Notes: generated by a model from the letters alone, not told the origin. A DNA stretch of 64,000 nt from UBA5336 sp964412785 (GCA_964412785.1 CAYPQD010000003.1:28246-92245); one strand, 5' to 3'; positions 22,435-31,534 are shown, numbered from the stretch's first letter. Program-made: numbers and translations.

Positions 22435-24426
22435 GTGAAAGACAGCACCCCCCCGGCCTTCTGGTCGACCCGCGCGAGACTGACGCGCGCCATACCGATG
22501 ACGGCGCTGTCAGTCGCTGCCATACTCTGCGCGCTGTTTACGCTCGCCCATCTCGGCGCCCATGCCCTTCAGGTGCGAGTAGACTCCCGCGACCGGGCGG
22601 GCGCCCTTGAAGAGGCGGTCATGCGTCTCGTCGAGGACGGTGACCCTGCGGGCGCGGCCGGCGTGCTTGCCGACATGACATCCGGAGCCGGCGCTGTCCT
22701 GACCGGCGATGGCGAGGTTGTCTTCGGCGATCCGTCTGCCTCCCTCACCAACCGGCCCCTCCGCATCGCGCTGCCGCCGGACGCGGCCGGAGGCGGCGCA
22801 CTCTGGCTTGTCTCGCCGCGCCTCGCCCGCTTCGAAATGGCGCTCTCGCCACTGTTGATCGCCTTGCTGTGCGGCCTTTCCCTCGGCATGGCGGTCGCCA
22901 GCGCACGTGTTTACGCCTTGCGTCTTCAGTGCGGACTGCAGCATCTGACGGAGCGCATCGACGCACGCGACCCCTCGCCGGAGACTGATCCAGGCCTGTT
23001 CGAGGAGGCGCGCGAGCTCGACCGCAAGCTGGCTGCAGCCTTCCGCGCTTTCGCGGACGAGATCGCCAGCCTTCGCGAGATTGCCTATCGCGATGGCGTG
23101 TCCGGCCTCGCCAATGCCAAGCAGTTCGAGGCCGATGTGAGCGCCGCGCTTGTCGGCCAGTCGACAGGGCGTCCCGGGGCAATGGTGATCCTCGACATCG
23201 ACCGTTTCATGAAGACGTCCGAACTCCTGGGGCTGGAGGGCACCAACCAGCTGATCCGCCGCGTCGCCCGGCGACTCGATGGCGAACTGCGCCACCTCCA
23301 GGAAGAACCGGATCTTGGCCTTGAGGGTTTCACCCTGGCGCGCCTCCAGTCCGACGAATTCGGCCTCTTCCTTCATGCCACGCCCGGGCGCGACCATATC
23401 TCGTCGATCCTGCGCGTCCTGCGCCGCGCCTTCATCCCGACTTTCGAGCTTGCCGGACGGTCGGTGACGCTCGGCCTGTCCGGTGGTGTGGCGGTCTGCC
23501 CGGAGGATGGCGACACCTATTCCGACCTGATGCGGCGCGCGAGCATCGCGCTTGATACGCTCCGTCAGGAGGGCCACACCGGATTCAAGTTCTTCGCGCC
23601 GCGGCTGGACCGCGTCGCTACGGGTCGCCTGCAGCTGGAGTCGGACCTGCGCGCGGCGATCGAGCGGCGCGAGTTCGTCGCCTTCTTCCAGCCCAAGATC
23701 GACCTGCGAACCGGGGCGGTTGCCGGTGCCGAGGCGCTCGCGCGCTGGATGTCGGGCGCTGACCGGCCTGTTTCACCTGCGGCCTTCATTCCGGTGGCCG
23801 AGGAGGCCGGCCTGATCGATCGGATCGGCGAGCAGGTGCTCTGCCATGCCTGCACCGCGGCGGCCGACTGGCTGCGCAAGGGCTACAGCCTGCCGATCGC
23901 CGTCAATGTTTCGCCCCGGCAACTGGAGAGCGACAGCTTCTGCGACCGCGTTGTCGAGGCGCTCAGTATTTCCGGCTTGCCGCCGCGCTTCCTCGAGCTG
24001 GAAATCACCGAATCGATGGCCGTCTCCGATCCCGGAAGGGTGGAGGAAACCATGCGGCCGCTCCGCGGCCTTGGCGTGCGCCTCGCCATTGATGATTTCG
24101 GCACAGGCCATTCCAACCTTGCGATCCTGTCGCGCCTGCCGTTCGATGTCTTCAAGATCGATCGCCAGTTCGTCTCGGCGCTGCAGCGCGACCGGCAGGC
24201 GCCCGCGATCGTGGAGATGATTCTCGCCATGGCGGAAACCCTTGGCCTTGAAACGATTGCAGAGGGTGTGGAAAGCGTCCGCCAGGCGGAATTCCTTCGC
24301 CAGCGCGGCTGCACCCTTGCGCAGGGTTTCCTGTACAGCCCGGCAATCGATGCCGGAACCTTCCTGCGCTATGTTGCTGATCAGGAACGCCGCCGCGCAG
24401 ATCCGGCAGAACGCGCGGCCGGCTGA
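22435..24426 (+). CDS. membrane-anchored EAL phosphodiesterase with degenerate GGDEF domain
   Basis: 663 residues. A transmembrane helix (about 20-42), a periplasmic stretch, and a second helix (about 125-145) precede the cytosolic part. The GGDEF-like domain (about 215-370) has the fold signatures DIDRFMK and YRDGVSGLANAKQFE, but the active-site motif reads QSDEF (305-309), so cyclase activity is unlikely. The EAL domain (about 400-650) keeps E-A-L at 433-435, LEITESM, DDFGTGHSNL, FKIDRQFV and ETIAEGVES, and should hydrolyse c-di-GMP. GTG start with GGCAGGG upstream. Divergent from hisB. Confidence 0.9.
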   Translation: MKDSTPPAFWSTRARLTRAIPMTALSVAAILCALFTLAHLGAHALQVRVDSRDRAGALEEAVMRLVEDGDPAGAAGVLADMTSGAGAVLTGDGEVVFGDPSASLTNRPLRIALPPDAAGGGALWLVSPRLARFEMALSPLLIALLCGLSLGMAVASARVYALRLQCGLQHLTERIDARDPSPETDPGLFEEARELDRKLAAAFRAFADEIASLREIAYRDGVSGLANAKQFEADVSAALVGQSTGRPGAMVILDIDRFMKTSELLGLEGTNQLIRRVARRLDGELRHLQEEPDLGLEGFTLARLQSDEFGLFLHATPGRDHISSILRVLRRAFIPTFELAGRSVTLGLSGGVAVCPEDGDTYSDLMRRASIALDTLRQEGHTGFKFFAPRLDRVATGRLQLESDLRAAIERREFVAFFQPKIDLRTGAVAGAEALARWMSGADRPVSPAAFIPVAEEAGLIDRIGEQVLCHACTAAADWLRKGYSLPIAVNVSPRQLESDSFCDRVVEALSISGLPPRFLELEITESMAVSDPGRVEETMRPLRGLGVRLAIDDFGTGHSNLAILSRLPFDVFKIDRQFVSALQRDRQAPAIVEMILAMAETLGLETIAEGVESVRQAEFLRQRGCTLAQGFLYSPAIDAGTFLRYVADQERRRADPAERAAG

Positions 24427-24472
24427 TCGCCCCTTGCCAGCCGGTGCAGGCACCGCCATCTCCGTCAGCACT

Positions 24473-25027
24473 ATGAGTGAGGCCTTCGGATCATCGCCCT
24501 GGCACGGCACCACCATCCTCGCCGTTCGCAAGGCCGGGCGCTGCGTGCTGATCGGTGACGGCCAGGTCTCGATGGGCCAGACCGTGATGAAGGGCAATGC
24601 CCGCAAGGTCCGCCGCATCGCCAAGGGTGACGTTCTGGCTGGCTTTGCCGGGGCCACTGCTGACGCTTTTACCCTGTTCGAGCGCCTGGAAGACAAGATT
24701 GAGCGGCATCCGGGTCAGCTCCAGCGCGCGGCGGTTGAGCTTGCCAAGGACTGGCGGACCGAAAGATACCTCCAGAAACTGGAAGCGCTCCTGATCGTTG
24801 CCGATGCGGACGTGACCCTTGTGATCACCGGTTCAGGCGATGTTTTGGAGCCGGAACACCCCGTGGTCGCAATTGGATCGGGCGGAAACTACGCGCTCGC
24901 GGCAGCGCGCGCGCTCTACGACCATGAGGAGGACGCCGAGCGCATCGCCCGCCGCGCCATGGAGATCGCCGCCGACATCTGCGTCTACACCAACACCAGC
25001 TTCACGGTGGAGGCACTGGATGCCTGA
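24473..25027 (+). CDS. hslV: HslV peptidase subunit of the HslUV protease
   Basis: 184-residue proteasome-like threonine peptidase. The catalytic Thr is in WHGTTILAVRKAG, preceded by about 12 residues that must be removed, a short N-terminal extension also seen in other alphaproteobacterial HslV proteins. GDGQVSMGQTVMK, GFAGATADAFTLFERLE and SGGNYALAAARAL are family motifs. It lies 47 bases after the EAL gene and 63 before hslU, with which it forms the ATP-dependent HslUV protease. Confidence 0.95.
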   Translation: MSEAFGSSPWHGTTILAVRKAGRCVLIGDGQVSMGQTVMKGNARKVRRIAKGDVLAGFAGATADAFTLFERLEDKIERHPGQLQRAAVELAKDWRTERYLQKLEALLIVADADVTLVITGSGDVLEPEHPVVAIGSGGNYALAAARALYDHEEDAERIARRAMEIAADICVYTNTSFTVEALDA

Positions 25028-25090
25028 CCCGGCAGCCCGCCGGCGCCCGCCCGAGCCCGTGCGCCCGGCCTGAAAAGGAAGACGCCGCCC

Positions 25091-26395
25091 ATGCGCGAAC
25101 TCACCCCCCGCGAGATCGTCGCGGAACTCGACCGGCACATCATTGGCCAGTCTGACGCCAAGCGTGCGGTCGCAATCGCCCTGCGCAATCGCTGGCGGCG
25201 CAAGCAGGTCGATCCGGCCCTGCAGCCGGAAATCACGCCAAAGAACATCCTGATGATCGGCCCGACCGGCGTCGGCAAGACGGAGGTGTCGCGCCGTCTC
25301 GCAAAACTCGCCAACGCCCCCTTCCTGAAGGTCGAGGCGACCAAGTTCACCGAGGTTGGCTATGTCGGCCGCGACGTTGAACAGATTGTCCGCGACCTGG
25401 TCGAGGGCGCCGTCACCATGGTGCGCGACCAGAAGCGCGCCGCCGTCGCCGATCAGGCGCGCGACGCTGCCGAGGAGCGCCTCCTGAGTGCGATCGTCGG
25501 CGCCGACGCCCAGTCCTCCACCCGCGAGGCCTTTCGCCGCAAGCTGCATGATGGCGAGATTGATGACCGTCCCGTCGCGCTCGACCTCGCGGACACCGCC
25601 AATCCGTTCCAGATGATGGACGTGCCGGGCGCCGGCGGGTCAATGGGAATGATCAATCTCTCCGACATGTTCGGCAAGGCGATGGGCGGGCGGACCCGCC
25701 GCGTCGAGACGACGGTGCGCGAGGCCTACCAGCCGCTGATCGACGAGGAGGCCGACCGCCTGCTCGACGAGGAAGGCATCGTCCGCGAGGCGATCCGGCG
25801 GGTCGAGGAGGACGGCATTGTTTTCCTCGACGAGATCGACAAGATCGCCACCAGGAAGGATCGCGGCGGCGCGGACGTGTCCCGCGAGGGCGTGCAGCGC
25901 GATCTCCTGCCGCTGATTGAGGGCACCACAGTCACCACCAAGCGCGGCTCGGTGAAGACAGACCACATCCTGTTCATCGCCTCGGGAGCCTTCCACGTCT
26001 CGCGGCCGTCCGACCTCCTGCCGGAGCTGCAGGGCCGACTGCCGATCCGGGTGGAGCTCAGCGCCCTGTCGCGTGATGACATGCGCCGCATCCTCGTCGA
26101 GCCGGAGGCAAGCCTGCTCACCCAGTACAAGGCCCTGCTCGCCGCCGAGGGCGTCACTCTGGAATTTGAGGAAGATGCGGTTGATGCACTCGCCGACCTC
26201 GCCGTGAAGGTCAATGATACGGTGGAGAATATCGGCGCCCGCCGGCTGCAGACCGTTCTGGAGCGCCTGCTCGACGAGATCAGCTTCGAGGCCAGCGAGC
26301 GGGCCGGTGAAACGGTCCGTGTTGACGCTGCGATGGTGGAAGCGCGCCTTGCCTCGCTGGTCGGCAACACCGACCTGTCGAAATTCATCCTGTGA
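25091..26395 (+). CDS. hslU: HslU ATPase subunit of the HslUV protease
   Basis: 434-residue AAA+ unfoldase. LTPREIVAELDRHIIGQSDAK opens the family, Walker A is GPTGVGKTE, Walker B FLDEIDKIA, and the C-terminal sensor 2 region contains NIGARRLQTVLERLL. The terminal DLSKFIL inserts into HslV to activate it. GGAAG precedes the ATG. The stop overlaps the next start as GTGA. Confidence 0.97.
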   Translation: MRELTPREIVAELDRHIIGQSDAKRAVAIALRNRWRRKQVDPALQPEITPKNILMIGPTGVGKTEVSRRLAKLANAPFLKVEATKFTEVGYVGRDVEQIVRDLVEGAVTMVRDQKRAAVADQARDAAEERLLSAIVGADAQSSTREAFRRKLHDGEIDDRPVALDLADTANPFQMMDVPGAGGSMGMINLSDMFGKAMGGRTRRVETTVREAYQPLIDEEADRLLDEEGIVREAIRRVEEDGIVFLDEIDKIATRKDRGGADVSREGVQRDLLPLIEGTTVTTKRGSVKTDHILFIASGAFHVSRPSDLLPELQGRLPIRVELSALSRDDMRRILVEPEASLLTQYKALLAAEGVTLEFEEDAVDALADLAVKVNDTVENIGARRLQTVLERLLDEISFEASERAGETVRVDAAMVEARLASLVGNTDLSKFIL

Positions 26396-26946
26396 GCGGC
26401 TCCGGTCCTGCCGCCCCTTCCGGAGCCAGGGCGTTCAATGCGTCAGCCGGCCGGACCGCGGCGCTCATTGCCGCGATGCTGTTCGTAGCGCTTATCGCAG
26501 GCGGGTTGGCCCGCGCCTACTGGGAGGCCTGGATCGTTTCCGGCGTTCTGCTGTCGGTTGTGATCGGTCTTTCGATTGTCGTCGCCATCCTCGCCATGCG
26601 CCTTGTTGGCCGGCCCGTCATGTTGCGTGTCGATGAGGCCGGCATCTGGCTGAAACGCCTGCAGCTGACGCTTCCCTGGGAGGCGCTCCAGCGCGTTGAC
26701 CTCGTCAACGTCCATGGCAAGACATGCGCCGCACTGGTCGAGCGCGAAGGCGGCCACCCCGTGTTCCGCTCACGCGCCGTCCTCCTGGGCGCCGCCCTGA
26801 ACGAGCAGGCCGGCCTTCCGGCGCTGGCGATCTCCATGGACGCTTATCAGGGCAGTGTGGAGGAACTCGCCGAGGCGATCCGGGCCGTTGGCCGGGTTCC
26901 CGTAGAGGATCGTCGCGAGCAGGCGCCGCTTGCCGGCGCGCGGTGA
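26392..26946 (+). CDS. two-helix membrane protein of unknown function
   Basis: 184 residues; GTG start overlapping the hslU stop. Two hydrophobic helices (about 22-42 and 47-70) are followed by a cytosolic beta-rich domain (LRVDEAGIWLKRLQLTLPWEALQRVDLV) that resembles PH-like domains of small bacterial membrane proteins, and a basic tail. No enzyme motif is visible. Close coupling to hslVU suggests co-transcription; a role in membrane-protein quality control is speculation. Confidence 0.7.
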   Translation: MSGSGPAAPSGARAFNASAGRTAALIAAMLFVALIAGGLARAYWEAWIVSGVLLSVVIGLSIVVAILAMRLVGRPVMLRVDEAGIWLKRLQLTLPWEALQRVDLVNVHGKTCAALVEREGGHPVFRSRAVLLGAALNEQAGLPALAISMDAYQGSVEELAEAIRAVGRVPVEDRREQAPLAGAR

Positions 26947-26964
26947 TTGCGGCACCTAGGACCC

Positions 26965-28251
26965 ATGGCCGACACCCATACTCCCCCTGGCGACAGCTTG
27001 CGCGATGGCCTGATCGCCATGGGCCGGCGCGCGCGAGCCGCTTCGGCGCGGCTGTCGACCCTCAGCGCAAGTGACCGAAGCCGCGGCCTCGGCGCCATGG
27101 CCGGGGCGATCCGGGCGGGCGAGGCCGCCATCCTCGCAGCGAATGTGCAGGACCTTGCCCGCGGCCGCGAGAAGGGCCTGGCGCCGGCGCTGATGGATCG
27201 CCTGGCGCTAAGCCCGCAACGGATCGCCGCGATCGCAGACGGACTTGAGGCTGTCGCCACCCTGCCTGATCCTGTCGGCCGGGAGCTGGCGCGCTGGCAG
27301 CGTCCCAACGGGCTCGACATCGCCCGCGTCAGCGGTCCGCTCGGCGTCATCGGCATCATCTATGAGAGCCGGCCGAACGTGACCGCCGACGCCGCGGCGC
27401 TCTGCCTGCGCTCGGCGAATGCCGCGATCCTGCGCTGCGGTTCGGAGAGTTTGGCCAGTTCCGGCGCCATCGCCGACGCCCTGCGCGCTGCGCTTGTAGC
27501 AGAGGGGCTGCCCGAAGACGCCGTGCAGTTGGTCGCCACCCCCGACCGCGCCGCGGTCGGGGAAATGCTGGCCGGCCTTGGCGGCCATCTCGACGTGGTC
27601 GTCCCGCGCGGAGGCAAGGGCCTCGTCGCTCGCGTACAGGAAGAGGCGCGCGTGCCGGTGATCGGTCACCTGGAGGGCCTTTGCCACGTCTACGTTCACA
27701 GCGGCGCCGATCCGGCGAAGGCCGTCGCGGTCACCCTGAACGCCAAGATGCGCCGGCCCGGTATCTGCGGCGCTGCCGAGACGCTGCTGATCGACCGCGC
27801 GGTTGCCGGTGAGCTCCTGCCGGACATCGCCGGGGCTCTCGTCGGGGCCGGCTGTACGCTGCGCGGCGATGACATGGCCCGCAGCCGTGTCCCGGGGATG
27901 GAGCCCGCCACCGAAGAGGACTGGCGCACCGAATACCTGGCGCCGATCCTGGCGGTACGGGTCGTCGACGGGCTCGACGCGGCGCTTGCCCATATCGCCA
28001 TCTATGGTTCAGGCCATACCGAGAGCATCCTCACCGAGGAGGCCGGCGCGGCGGAGCGGTTCCTCGCCGAGGTCGATGCCGCGATCGTAATGCACAACGC
28101 GTCCACCCAGTTCGCCGATGGCGGCGAGTTTGGCATGGGCGCTGAAATCGGCATCGCCACCGGACGCATCCATGCCCGTGGCCCGGTCGGCGCGGAACAG
28201 CTTACCATCTTCAAGTATGTGGTGCGCGGGCAGGGGCAGACCCGCCCTTGA
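26965..28251 (+). CDS. proA: glutamate-5-semialdehyde dehydrogenase (gamma-glutamyl phosphate reductase)
   Basis: 428-residue NADPH-dependent enzyme of the second step of proline synthesis. GVIGIIYESRPNVTADAAALC, the catalytic Cys in GICGAAETLL, VHNASTQFADGGEFG and FGMGAEIGIATGRIHARGPVG are diagnostic. I chose the ATG at 26965; a TTG 18 bases earlier is possible. proB is not in the window. The stop overlaps the nadD start (TTGA). Confidence 0.96.
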   Translation: MADTHTPPGDSLRDGLIAMGRRARAASARLSTLSASDRSRGLGAMAGAIRAGEAAILAANVQDLARGREKGLAPALMDRLALSPQRIAAIADGLEAVATLPDPVGRELARWQRPNGLDIARVSGPLGVIGIIYESRPNVTADAAALCLRSANAAILRCGSESLASSGAIADALRAALVAEGLPEDAVQLVATPDRAAVGEMLAGLGGHLDVVVPRGGKGLVARVQEEARVPVIGHLEGLCHVYVHSGADPAKAVAVTLNAKMRRPGICGAAETLLIDRAVAGELLPDIAGALVGAGCTLRGDDMARSRVPGMEPATEEDWRTEYLAPILAVRVVDGLDAALAHIAIYGSGHTESILTEEAGAAERFLAEVDAAIVMHNASTQFADGGEFGMGAEIGIATGRIHARGPVGAEQLTIFKYVVRGQGQTRP

Positions 28252-28934
28252 GCGCGCGGCCCCTGCGGCTCCCCGGTCCCCATGGCGGGCTGCGGATCGG
28301 CCTTTTCGGGGGCTCATTCAACCCCGCCCATGAGGGCCACCGCCATGTCGCCGAGACAGCGCTCACCCGCCTTCAGCTCGACTGGGTTTGGTGGGTCGTC
28401 GCGCGCGGTAACCCGCTGAAGTCCCGACATGGCGCTTTCGAGGCGCGCCTGGCATCGGCCGGGCGCCACGCCAGCCATCCGCGCATGCGCGTCACAGACC
28501 TGGAGCGCCAGCTCGGTATCACCTACACGCGCGACCTGGTCGCGCCGCTGCTGGCCCGCTGCCCGACCGCCCGATTTGTCTGGATCATGGGCGCGGACAA
28601 TCTGGCCGGTTTCCACCTCTGGGGCGGCTGGGACGGCATCATGGGGTCACTGCCGGTGGCAGTCATCGCTCGCCCTTACGCCGGCCCGCGGGCCCGCCTG
28701 TCCAAGGCCGCTCGCCGCTTCGCTGGTGATCGCATGCCGCAGGCTGCGGCATCGCGCCTCGCCCTCGCCAAGCCGCCTGCCTGGGTGTTCCTCGCCGCCC
28801 CATGGCATCCGGCGTCGTCCACCCGGATCCGCGGTGCTGCGCGCGCCCGCAACCCATTCCGCGCGGCAGAACGCACTGGCCCTTTGGAGCCGCGCCAAGT
28901 CGTGGTATCAGGTGATTTGTCAGCAGACATGTGA
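28248..28934 (+). CDS. nadD: nicotinate-nucleotide adenylyltransferase
   Basis: 228-residue nucleotidyltransferase that makes nicotinate adenine dinucleotide for NAD synthesis. GLFGGSFNPAHEGHRHVAE carries the HxGH-type motif, and ASSTRIR near the C-terminus is the ISSTxIR motif. Start is a TTG overlapping the proA stop, which leaves about 16 residues before the first strand. The proA-nadD-rsfS-rlmH order is common in Alphaproteobacteria. Confidence 0.95.
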   Translation: MSARPLRLPGPHGGLRIGLFGGSFNPAHEGHRHVAETALTRLQLDWVWWVVARGNPLKSRHGAFEARLASAGRHASHPRMRVTDLERQLGITYTRDLVAPLLARCPTARFVWIMGADNLAGFHLWGGWDGIMGSLPVAVIARPYAGPRARLSKAARRFAGDRMPQAAASRLALAKPPAWVFLAAPWHPASSTRIRGAARARNPFRAAERTGPLEPRQVVVSGDLSADM

Positions 28935-28950
28935 GGACCAGACCCTGTCA

Positions 28951-29346
28951 GTGACGCAACTCCGGCCTGTGGAGGCCGCCCTGCCCGCCCCCGTGACGCT
29001 CGAGACCCTGTCCGGCGAAATCCTGTCCGTGCTGGACGATGACAAGGCAGAAGACGTGATCGTCTTCGACCTTGCCGGAAAATCCTCCCTCGCAGACCAG
29101 ATGATTATTGCATCCGGCCGCTCGGCCCGGCATGTCTCGGCGATTGCCGACCATGTGGCGCGCCGCCTCAAGGAGATCGGCGCCCGGCGGGCGCAGATCG
29201 AGGGCCTGCCCAATGCCGACTGGGTGCTGATCGACGCCGGTGATGTCATTGTTCACGTGTTCCGGCCGGAAGTGCGCGCCTTCTACAATCTGGAGCGGAT
29301 CTGGGGCGACCGGGACGAGCCAGCCGGCGACCCGCCGGTCAACTAG
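28951..29346 (+). CDS. rsfS: ribosome silencing factor RsfS
   Basis: 131-residue protein that binds L14 and blocks subunit joining under starvation. LDDDKAEDVIVFDLAGKSSLADQMIIASG, ARHVSAIADHV and GLPNADWVLIDAGDVIVHVF are family signatures. The GTG at 28951 is used as start, but its ribosome site is weak (GAGGA lies about 14 bases upstream) and other in-frame alternative codons exist. Next gene rlmH begins on the base after its stop. Confidence 0.93.
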   Translation: MTQLRPVEAALPAPVTLETLSGEILSVLDDDKAEDVIVFDLAGKSSLADQMIIASGRSARHVSAIADHVARRLKEIGARRAQIEGLPNADWVLIDAGDVIVHVFRPEVRAFYNLERIWGDRDEPAGDPPVN

Positions 29347-29811
29347 GTGCGCATTCACCTCATCGCCATCGGCGCGATGAAGTCAGGGCCCGAACGCGCG
29401 CTTGTTGATGACTATCTCTCGCGAACGCGGCGAATCGCCCGGCAGGTCGGCTGGCGTTCGCTTGAGGAAACGGAACTGCCCGCGGGGCCCGATCGCGAGG
29501 CGGAGGGCGAGCGCCTGCGCGCGCGCCTGTCCGGTCAGGATGAGGCCTACCGACTTGATGAGCGCGGCGAGGCGCTCACATCCGCGGCCCTGTCGGACCG
29601 GCTGGCCAACCTGCGCGACCGGGGCTGTGGCGATATCTGTTTCATCATCGGCGGTGCGGAGGGCTTTTCCGGTGCCCTGCGCGAGGCGGTGCCCCGCGCC
29701 ATCGCCTTCGGGGTGCAGACCTGGCCGCACCGGCTGGTCCGCGCCATGCTGGCCGAGCAGCTCTACCGCGCGGCCACGCTGCAGGCCGGACTGCCCTATC
29801 ACAAGGCATGA
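29347..29811 (+). CDS. rlmH: 23S rRNA pseudouridine-1915 N3-methyltransferase RlmH
   Basis: 154-residue SPOUT methyltransferase acting on 70S ribosomes. The trefoil-knot segment FIIGGAEGFS and the C-terminal LVRAMLAEQLYRAATLQAGLPYHK are diagnostic. GTG start directly abutting the rsfS stop, so it is probably translationally coupled. Last gene of the proA-rlmH run, followed by a strong hairpin. Confidence 0.95.
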   Translation: MRIHLIAIGAMKSGPERALVDDYLSRTRRIARQVGWRSLEETELPAGPDREAEGERLRARLSGQDEAYRLDERGEALTSAALSDRLANLRDRGCGDICFIIGGAEGFSGALREAVPRAIAFGVQTWPHRLVRAMLAEQLYRAATLQAGLPYHKA

Positions 29812-29835
29812 CCCGGTGCCCTGACGCACGAAACT

Positions 29836-29870
29836 GGCCCCGCGTGCCAGGGGGGTTGGCACGCGGGGCC
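29836..29870. terminator. strong bidirectional hairpin after rlmH
   Basis: GGCCCCGCGTGCC (29836-29848) and GGCACGCGGGGCC (29858-29870) form a perfect 13-bp G+C-rich stem with a 9-base loop. It lies 24 bases after rlmH and about 70 bases downstream of the minus-strand 37-residue gene, so it can serve both. There is no clear T-run on the plus strand; on the minus strand a TTT follows. It is likely a terminator or 3'-end stabiliser. Confidence 0.7.
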
Positions 29871-29939
29871 CTTCATCGCGGCGGCCCTTGGGGGCTTGGG
29901 GAGGGGCGGGCCGCCCGCGGTCCGGTGGGGCCTGCCGGC

Positions 29940-30053
29940 TCAGCCGGCGAAGAGCGGCGCGGCCGGGGCGAAGGCCATCACGGTGATCGCAGCGGCAAAA
30001 AGTGTGAGCGCCAGCACCGACAGGCTGCGCGATATCGTGTTGGTCTGGTCCAT
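29940..30053 (-). CDS. 37-residue single-helix membrane peptide
   Basis: Small gene. The product begins MDQTNTISRSL, continues with a hydrophobic segment of about 20 residues (residues 12-31, rich in Ala, Leu, Val, Ile and Phe) and ends APAAPLFAG. GGGGA stands seven bases before the ATG. Codons carry G or C in most third positions, as in neighbouring genes. It is isolated in a 440-base gap, divergent from the TAXI protein gene and pointing to the 29836-29870 hairpin. Single-span topology with a short polar N-terminus fits a small regulatory or stress peptide; function unknown. Confidence 0.5.
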   Translation of the reverse strand: MDQTNTISRSLSVLALTLFAAAITVMAFAPAAPLFAG

Positions 30054-30253
30054 GATCGTCCCCATCCTGAGTTTCCTTGCTACGCCGCCTTGCGCAGTCC
30101 CGCACATGGGATTGCCCTGGGTCAGGGAGCATACTCATTTCCGAATAGGTTCCCTGCGCGGCGCATCCTGGGCCATTTTCGGGCAATTCGGCCCGCTTCT
30201 TGCCAGCGGCCGGAAGGGGCGATACCGGGGAAGAGGTAACGAGGCGTTTCCTT

Positions 30254-31534
30254 ATGCGGGATTTTCTCAAGGTGTTCGGGCCGCTGGCCGCGATTGCACT
30301 GCTCGGACTTTTCATCGCCCTGCGCTATGTCGATCCGGCACCGCCCAAGCAGATCACGTTCGCCTCGGGGGGCCAGGGCGGGGCTTACGCCGCCCATGCG
30401 GAGCGCTATCGTGGCCTGCTGGCAGAGCATGGCGTAAGAGTCGAGGTGCTGGCCACCGCCGGCTCGGTGGAAAATGTCTCGCTCCTGCTCAATGGCGATG
30501 CCGACGTCGCCCTCGTCCAGGGCGGCATCGCTTCGGCGTCCGATGGCGAGGCCCTTCAGTCCCTCGGCGGAATGTTTTACGAGCCGTTCTGGGTGTTCGT
30601 GCGCCGCGACGTGTTGGCGCAGAGCTTCGGCGACCTGAAAGGGGCGCGCATGGCGATCGGTGCGCAGGGCTCTGGCACGCGCATGCTCGCAGAAACCCTG
30701 AAGCGCGAATATGGCCCCGGCTGGGGCGCAGCGGCAAGCCGGAGCGAGAGCGCCGAGGCCGCCGCCGACGCGTTGCTGGCCGGACAACTTGATGCGGCAG
30801 CCTTCTCCGCCTCCCCGGATGCCGGCTATATCCGTCGGCTCGCAGCGTCTGACAGCGTGCGCATCCTCCCCTTCAGGCGCGCGCCAGCTCTTGCGCGCCG
30901 CAGCACCGGCCTCGACGCGGTCACCCTGCTGCGCGGTGTTCTTGATGTTGGCACCGACCAGCCTCCGGAGGATGTGCCCATGGTCGCATCGGTTGCCCAA
31001 CTCACGGTCCGCAAGGACCTGCACCCGGCCATAGAGGCCGTACTGCTGGAGGCGGCGAGTGCCATCCATTCGGGCGGCACGCAATTTGCCGGACCGGGCA
31101 GTTTTCCGGATGGCACACTGACCGACTTAGAGCTCGCCGGCGAGGCGCGGCGCTATTACGAGCGTGGCCCATCCTTCCTGCGCCGTGTCTTTCCCTTCGC
31201 GGTTGCCAATTTCCTGGAACGCGCATGGGTGCTCGCGATCCCGCTTCTGACCCTGATGATCCCGCTCGTCCGACTGGCGCCTCCGATCTATCGCTGGCGG
31301 GTCCGCCGCACGATCTACATCTGGTATTCTGACCTGCGGGAGCTGGAGTCGCGCGGCCGCAATGCAACGACATCCGAGGAGCGCGACGAGGTGCGCCGCG
31401 AACTAAGCCGCCTGCAGGAGGAGATTGGCAGGCTGGCGGTACCGCTATCCTACACCGACGACCTCTACCGGCTGCGCAACCATGTCACGTTCGTCAACCA
31501 GTTGCTCGGTAATCTCGCCGCGGCAGACGACTGA
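30254..31534 (+). CDS. TAXI-type TRAP solute-binding protein, membrane-anchored
   Basis: 426 residues. An uncleaved N-terminal helix (about 5-25) precedes a periplasmic TAXI domain with ITFASGGQGGAYAAHAERYRG, SVENVSLLLNGDADVALVQGG and LKGARMAIGAQGSGTR. A second helix near 330-350 (LERAWVLAIPLLTLMIPLVRL) is followed by a cytosolic coiled coil (LRELESRGRNATTSEERDEVR...). TAXI proteins normally deliver ligands to TRAP permeases; none is encoded nearby. The added helix and cytosolic coil suggest a signalling or scaffold variant rather than a free binding protein. Confidence 0.8.
   Translation: MRDFLKVFGPLAAIALLGLFIALRYVDPAPPKQITFASGGQGGAYAAHAERYRGLLAEHGVRVEVLATAGSVENVSLLLNGDADVALVQGGIASASDGEALQSLGGMFYEPFWVFVRRDVLAQSFGDLKGARMAIGAQGSGTRMLAETLKREYGPGWGAAASRSESAEAAADALLAGQLDAAAFSASPDAGYIRRLAASDSVRILPFRRAPALARRSTGLDAVTLLRGVLDVGTDQPPEDVPMVASVAQLTVRKDLHPAIEAVLLEAASAIHSGGTQFAGPGSFPDGTLTDLELAGEARRYYERGPSFLRRVFPFAVANFLERAWVLAIPLLTLMIPLVRLAPPIYRWRVRRTIYIWYSDLRELESRGRNATTSEERDEVRRELSRLQEEIGRLAVPLSYTDDLYRLRNHVTFVNQLLGNLAAADD

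Noticed and set aside
30054..30253. Genes in the 200-base gap upstream of the TAXI gene
   Set aside because: No frame with a start, ribosome site and plausible product; probably only the divergent promoter region of the 37-residue gene and the TAXI gene.
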